36,162 bases of DNA, taken from contig NZ_JFYL01000031.1 in assembly GCF_000632455.1 (NCBI RefSeq), positions 1-36,162 of the forward strand, written 5' to 3'. The translations under genes and the position numbers were made by a program. The DNA comes from Acinetobacter sp. Ver3. Lineage in GTDB: Bacteria; Pseudomonadota; Gammaproteobacteria; Pseudomonadales; Moraxellaceae. Under the pieces are notes generated by a model. That model had not been told where the DNA came from. It searched no databases and was given only the letters and a program-made list of their open reading frames with translations. Of the stretch, positions 35,017 through 36,162 are shown in pieces; position 1 is the stretch's first letter; every line of letters begins with the position of its first letter.

Positions 35017-35045
35017 TAAAAAGCCCACAATGAGATTGTGGACTT
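35017..35045 (-). terminator. Terminator of the candidate small RNA
   Basis: Minus strand: AAGTCCACAAT-ctc-ATTGTGGGCTT with TTTT after it. One pair is U-G on the minus strand but C-A on the plus strand, so the RNA must be the minus one. Confidence 0.85.
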
Positions 35046-35178
35046 CTAAGATCGGCATGGTGCGAGTTCATGCTCTGCGTTAACTGTTTAGACATCATAG
35101 ATATTAAAATCTATAAATTGAGAATACGCAATTCTAAGTTCTATCTAAACACTTCCGTTTCGCTTACGGATTCGATCA
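35018..35178 (-). ncRNA. Candidate structured small RNA
   Basis: About 160 nt with promoter, no ORF, and a terminator. Order of elements on the minus strand: hairpin TCCGT-(7)-ACGGA (35154-35170); long-range stem GTTTAGA/TCTAAAC (35086-35092 with 35144-35150) enclosing two hairpins AGAAT-(5)-ATTCT (35121-35135) and ATAGAT-(6)-ATCTAT (35097-35114), so a three-way junction; hairpin GCATG-(9)-CATGC (35055-35073); then the terminator. Each stem is perfect. Not recognised by eye as a known RNA; C4-like antisense RNAs are one class to test. Confidence 0.6.
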
Positions 35179-35184
35179 ACAACG

Positions 35185-35193
35185 ATTATACCA
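35185..35193 (-). promoter_or_regulatory. Extended -10 promoter of the candidate small RNA
   Basis: TG-G-TATAAT on the minus strand, a perfect extended -10. It lies in an 8-bp inverted repeat (ACCATAAA / TTTATGGT, 35191-35212), which may be an operator. It sits 32-40 nt past the stop of the 66-residue ORF, so the RNA has its own promoter. Confidence 0.65.
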
Positions 35194-35224
35194 TAAAAAA
35201 TACTTTATGGTTTAATTTTAATAT

Positions 35225-35425
35225 TTAAATGAGCTGATAAATTTTACCAGTATTTAAACTATGAAAATTTAAATCAAAACTAGGTCTTATATTTTCATTA
35301 TTAACAGTGATAAATTTAATATTTATTTGAGATAAGTTCGAAGCATGCTGCGAAGTATTAAATGTACCTATCACTGCATATTTAACTTCAAACTGATCTT
35401 TCACCTCAATTAATGAGGTATTCAT
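35225..35425 (-). CDS. Small unknown protein overlapping a cold-shock gene
   Basis: A 66-residue protein I do not recognise ([20 protein letters not shown]...). It has no Cys or Trp, and alternating strands in its first half ([19 protein letters not shown]) suggest a small beta-domain. Its ATG overlaps the cold-shock stop (ATGA), a classical coupling overlap, and it has no other ribosome site. It would be made only with the cold-shock protein. It could be a fragment or an orphan; the coding evidence is the overlap and the open frame. Confidence 0.55.
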   Translation of the reverse strand: MNTSLIEVKDQFEVKYAVIGTFNTSQHASNLSQINIKFITVNNENIRPSFDLNFHSLNTGKIYQLI

Positions 35426-35637
35426 GAAATAGCTACAATATCACTTGCTTGTAAGCCACGCTGACCTTGTTGCACAACAAATTGAACTCGCTGTCCTTCG
35501 ACTAGATTCTTGAAACCATTTGCTCGAATTTCACTAAAATGAGCAAATACATCTTGACCATTATCTACAGCGATAAATCCGAAACCCTTAGTTTCGTTGA
35601 ACCACTTAACAGTACCAGTTGTTAAATTAGACATCAT
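35422..35637 (-). CDS. Cold-shock protein (CspA family)
   Basis: A 71-residue single cold-shock domain. [18 protein letters not shown] has the RNP1 motif KGFGFI and DVFAHFSEI has RNP2; [19 protein letters not shown] is the last strand. It binds RNA or ssDNA as a chaperone. Two tandem ATGs (35637, 35634) follow AGGA; either works. Its roughly 170-nt AT-rich upstream region would allow the long 5' UTR typical of cold-inducible csp mRNAs. Confidence 0.95.
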   Translation of the reverse strand: MMSNLTTGTVKWFNETKGFGFIAVDNGQDVFAHFSEIRANGFKNLVEGQRVQFVVQQGQRGLQASDIVAIS

Positions 35638-35805
35638 TTATTTCCTATATTATGTAATGAATAATTAGAAAATAATTTTGAAGATAGACTTTTAATAGAA
35701 TGAAAGATGTAATTAATATCAGATCAAAATAAAATTAGTAAACAATAAAATTATAATTCTAGAAAACCAATATAACACATATTTAATTGATTTAATTTTC
35801 TTTAA

Positions 35806-35842
35806 TAAAAAAACCTAACTACAGATCGACCGCAATTAGGTT
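35806..35842 (-). terminator. Terminator of tRNA-fMet
   Basis: AACCTAA-(17 nt)-TTAGGTT with an A-run on its left; minus-strand RNA ends in a U-tract, 26 nt past the tRNA. The loop is long, so it is moderate. Confidence 0.55.
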
Positions 35843-35867
35843 GTAAACTTTTAAATTAGTTTTTAAT

Positions 35868-35944
<77 letters not shown>

Positions 35945-36040
35945 TCAACAAGTGCATTTGTACGCTAATTTGAGATATATAGCAATCTAAATAATTTATT
36001 TTTATCAAAAACTATAAAATCATTATCGTTACTAGATAAA

Positions 36041-36162
36041 TTATTCAGATAATTCTGTTTTAAATTTTTGATGTAAAGACCTATACAAATTGAGTTTAAA
36101 TTTTTCATTATTTAGTAATAATGTCGACTCTTCAGCCCAAGTAGCCTTTCCCACATCTAAAC
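36041..36162 (-). CDS. 3' end of an unknown gene cut by the window edge
   Basis: On the minus strand the final 39 codons of an open frame run from the right edge to a TAA at 36041 (...DVGKATWAEESTLLLNNEKF..., ending KTELSE). Strongly helical and coding-like. The family cannot be told from so short a piece. It would be read toward tRNA-fMet. Confidence 0.5.
   Translation of the reverse strand, partial: LDVGKATWAEESTLLLNNEKFKLNLYRSLHQKFKTELSE

Overview
The window looks like a chromosomal segment of an Acinetobacter species (Moraxellaceae). Evidence: AT-rich gammaproteobacterial DNA, the argH / algZ-algR / hemC-hemD gene order shared with Pseudomonas, histidine genes split into hisBH, hisA and hisF islands, a phosphotransferase-type ThrB homoserine kinase, and remnants of an Acinetobacter-type MesD methionine synthase cluster. 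No insertion sequence, prophage, integrase or CRISPR array was seen. The species cannot be fixed from the sequence alone.

Layout. 1-8.4 kb: an H-NS-type gene, then a leftward block of thioesterase, hemY, hemX, hemD and hemC (read hemC to thioesterase, tightly packed or overlapping), preceded by the two-component pair algR/algZ. argH and yggX point rightward. 8.4-11.6 kb: a duplicated double-hairpin element, a secreted hypothetical protein, a frameshifted ypeA acetyltransferase, a methyltransferase, two identical tRNA-Phe genes and a PanZ-like GNAT protein. 11.6-19.7 kb: hisB-hisH, an HTH protein, an unusual three-repeat protein, hisA, an EamA transporter, a run of leftward genes (ABM monooxygenase, membrane protein, cold-shock/DUF1294 fusion, thrB), then hisF.

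19.7-29 kb: a membrane hydroxylase divergent from an AraC-type regulator, a secreted DRGH nuclease, a small secreted Ala/Pro/Glu-rich protein, the potassium transporter kup, tRNA-Ser(GGA), tRNA-Thr(TGT), and a methyltransferase/flavin oxidoreductase pair. 29-33 kb: pirin, a YcaC-type hydrolase, a LysR regulator and the peroxiredoxin ahpC, a group with a redox or electrophile-stress flavour.

33-36 kb is eroded and the most interesting part. It holds a flavin reductase beside a decayed mesD, a small gene with a probable frameshift, a cold-shock gene overlapping an unknown 66-residue ORF, initiator tRNA-fMet, and the 3' end of another gene at the edge. Between the cold-shock unit and the frameshifted gene lies a strong candidate for an unannotated structured small RNA (about 35018-35178, minus strand), with an extended -10 promoter, several nested hairpins and an intrinsic terminator. 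A second candidate sRNA is implied by an orphan terminator at 29288-29328.
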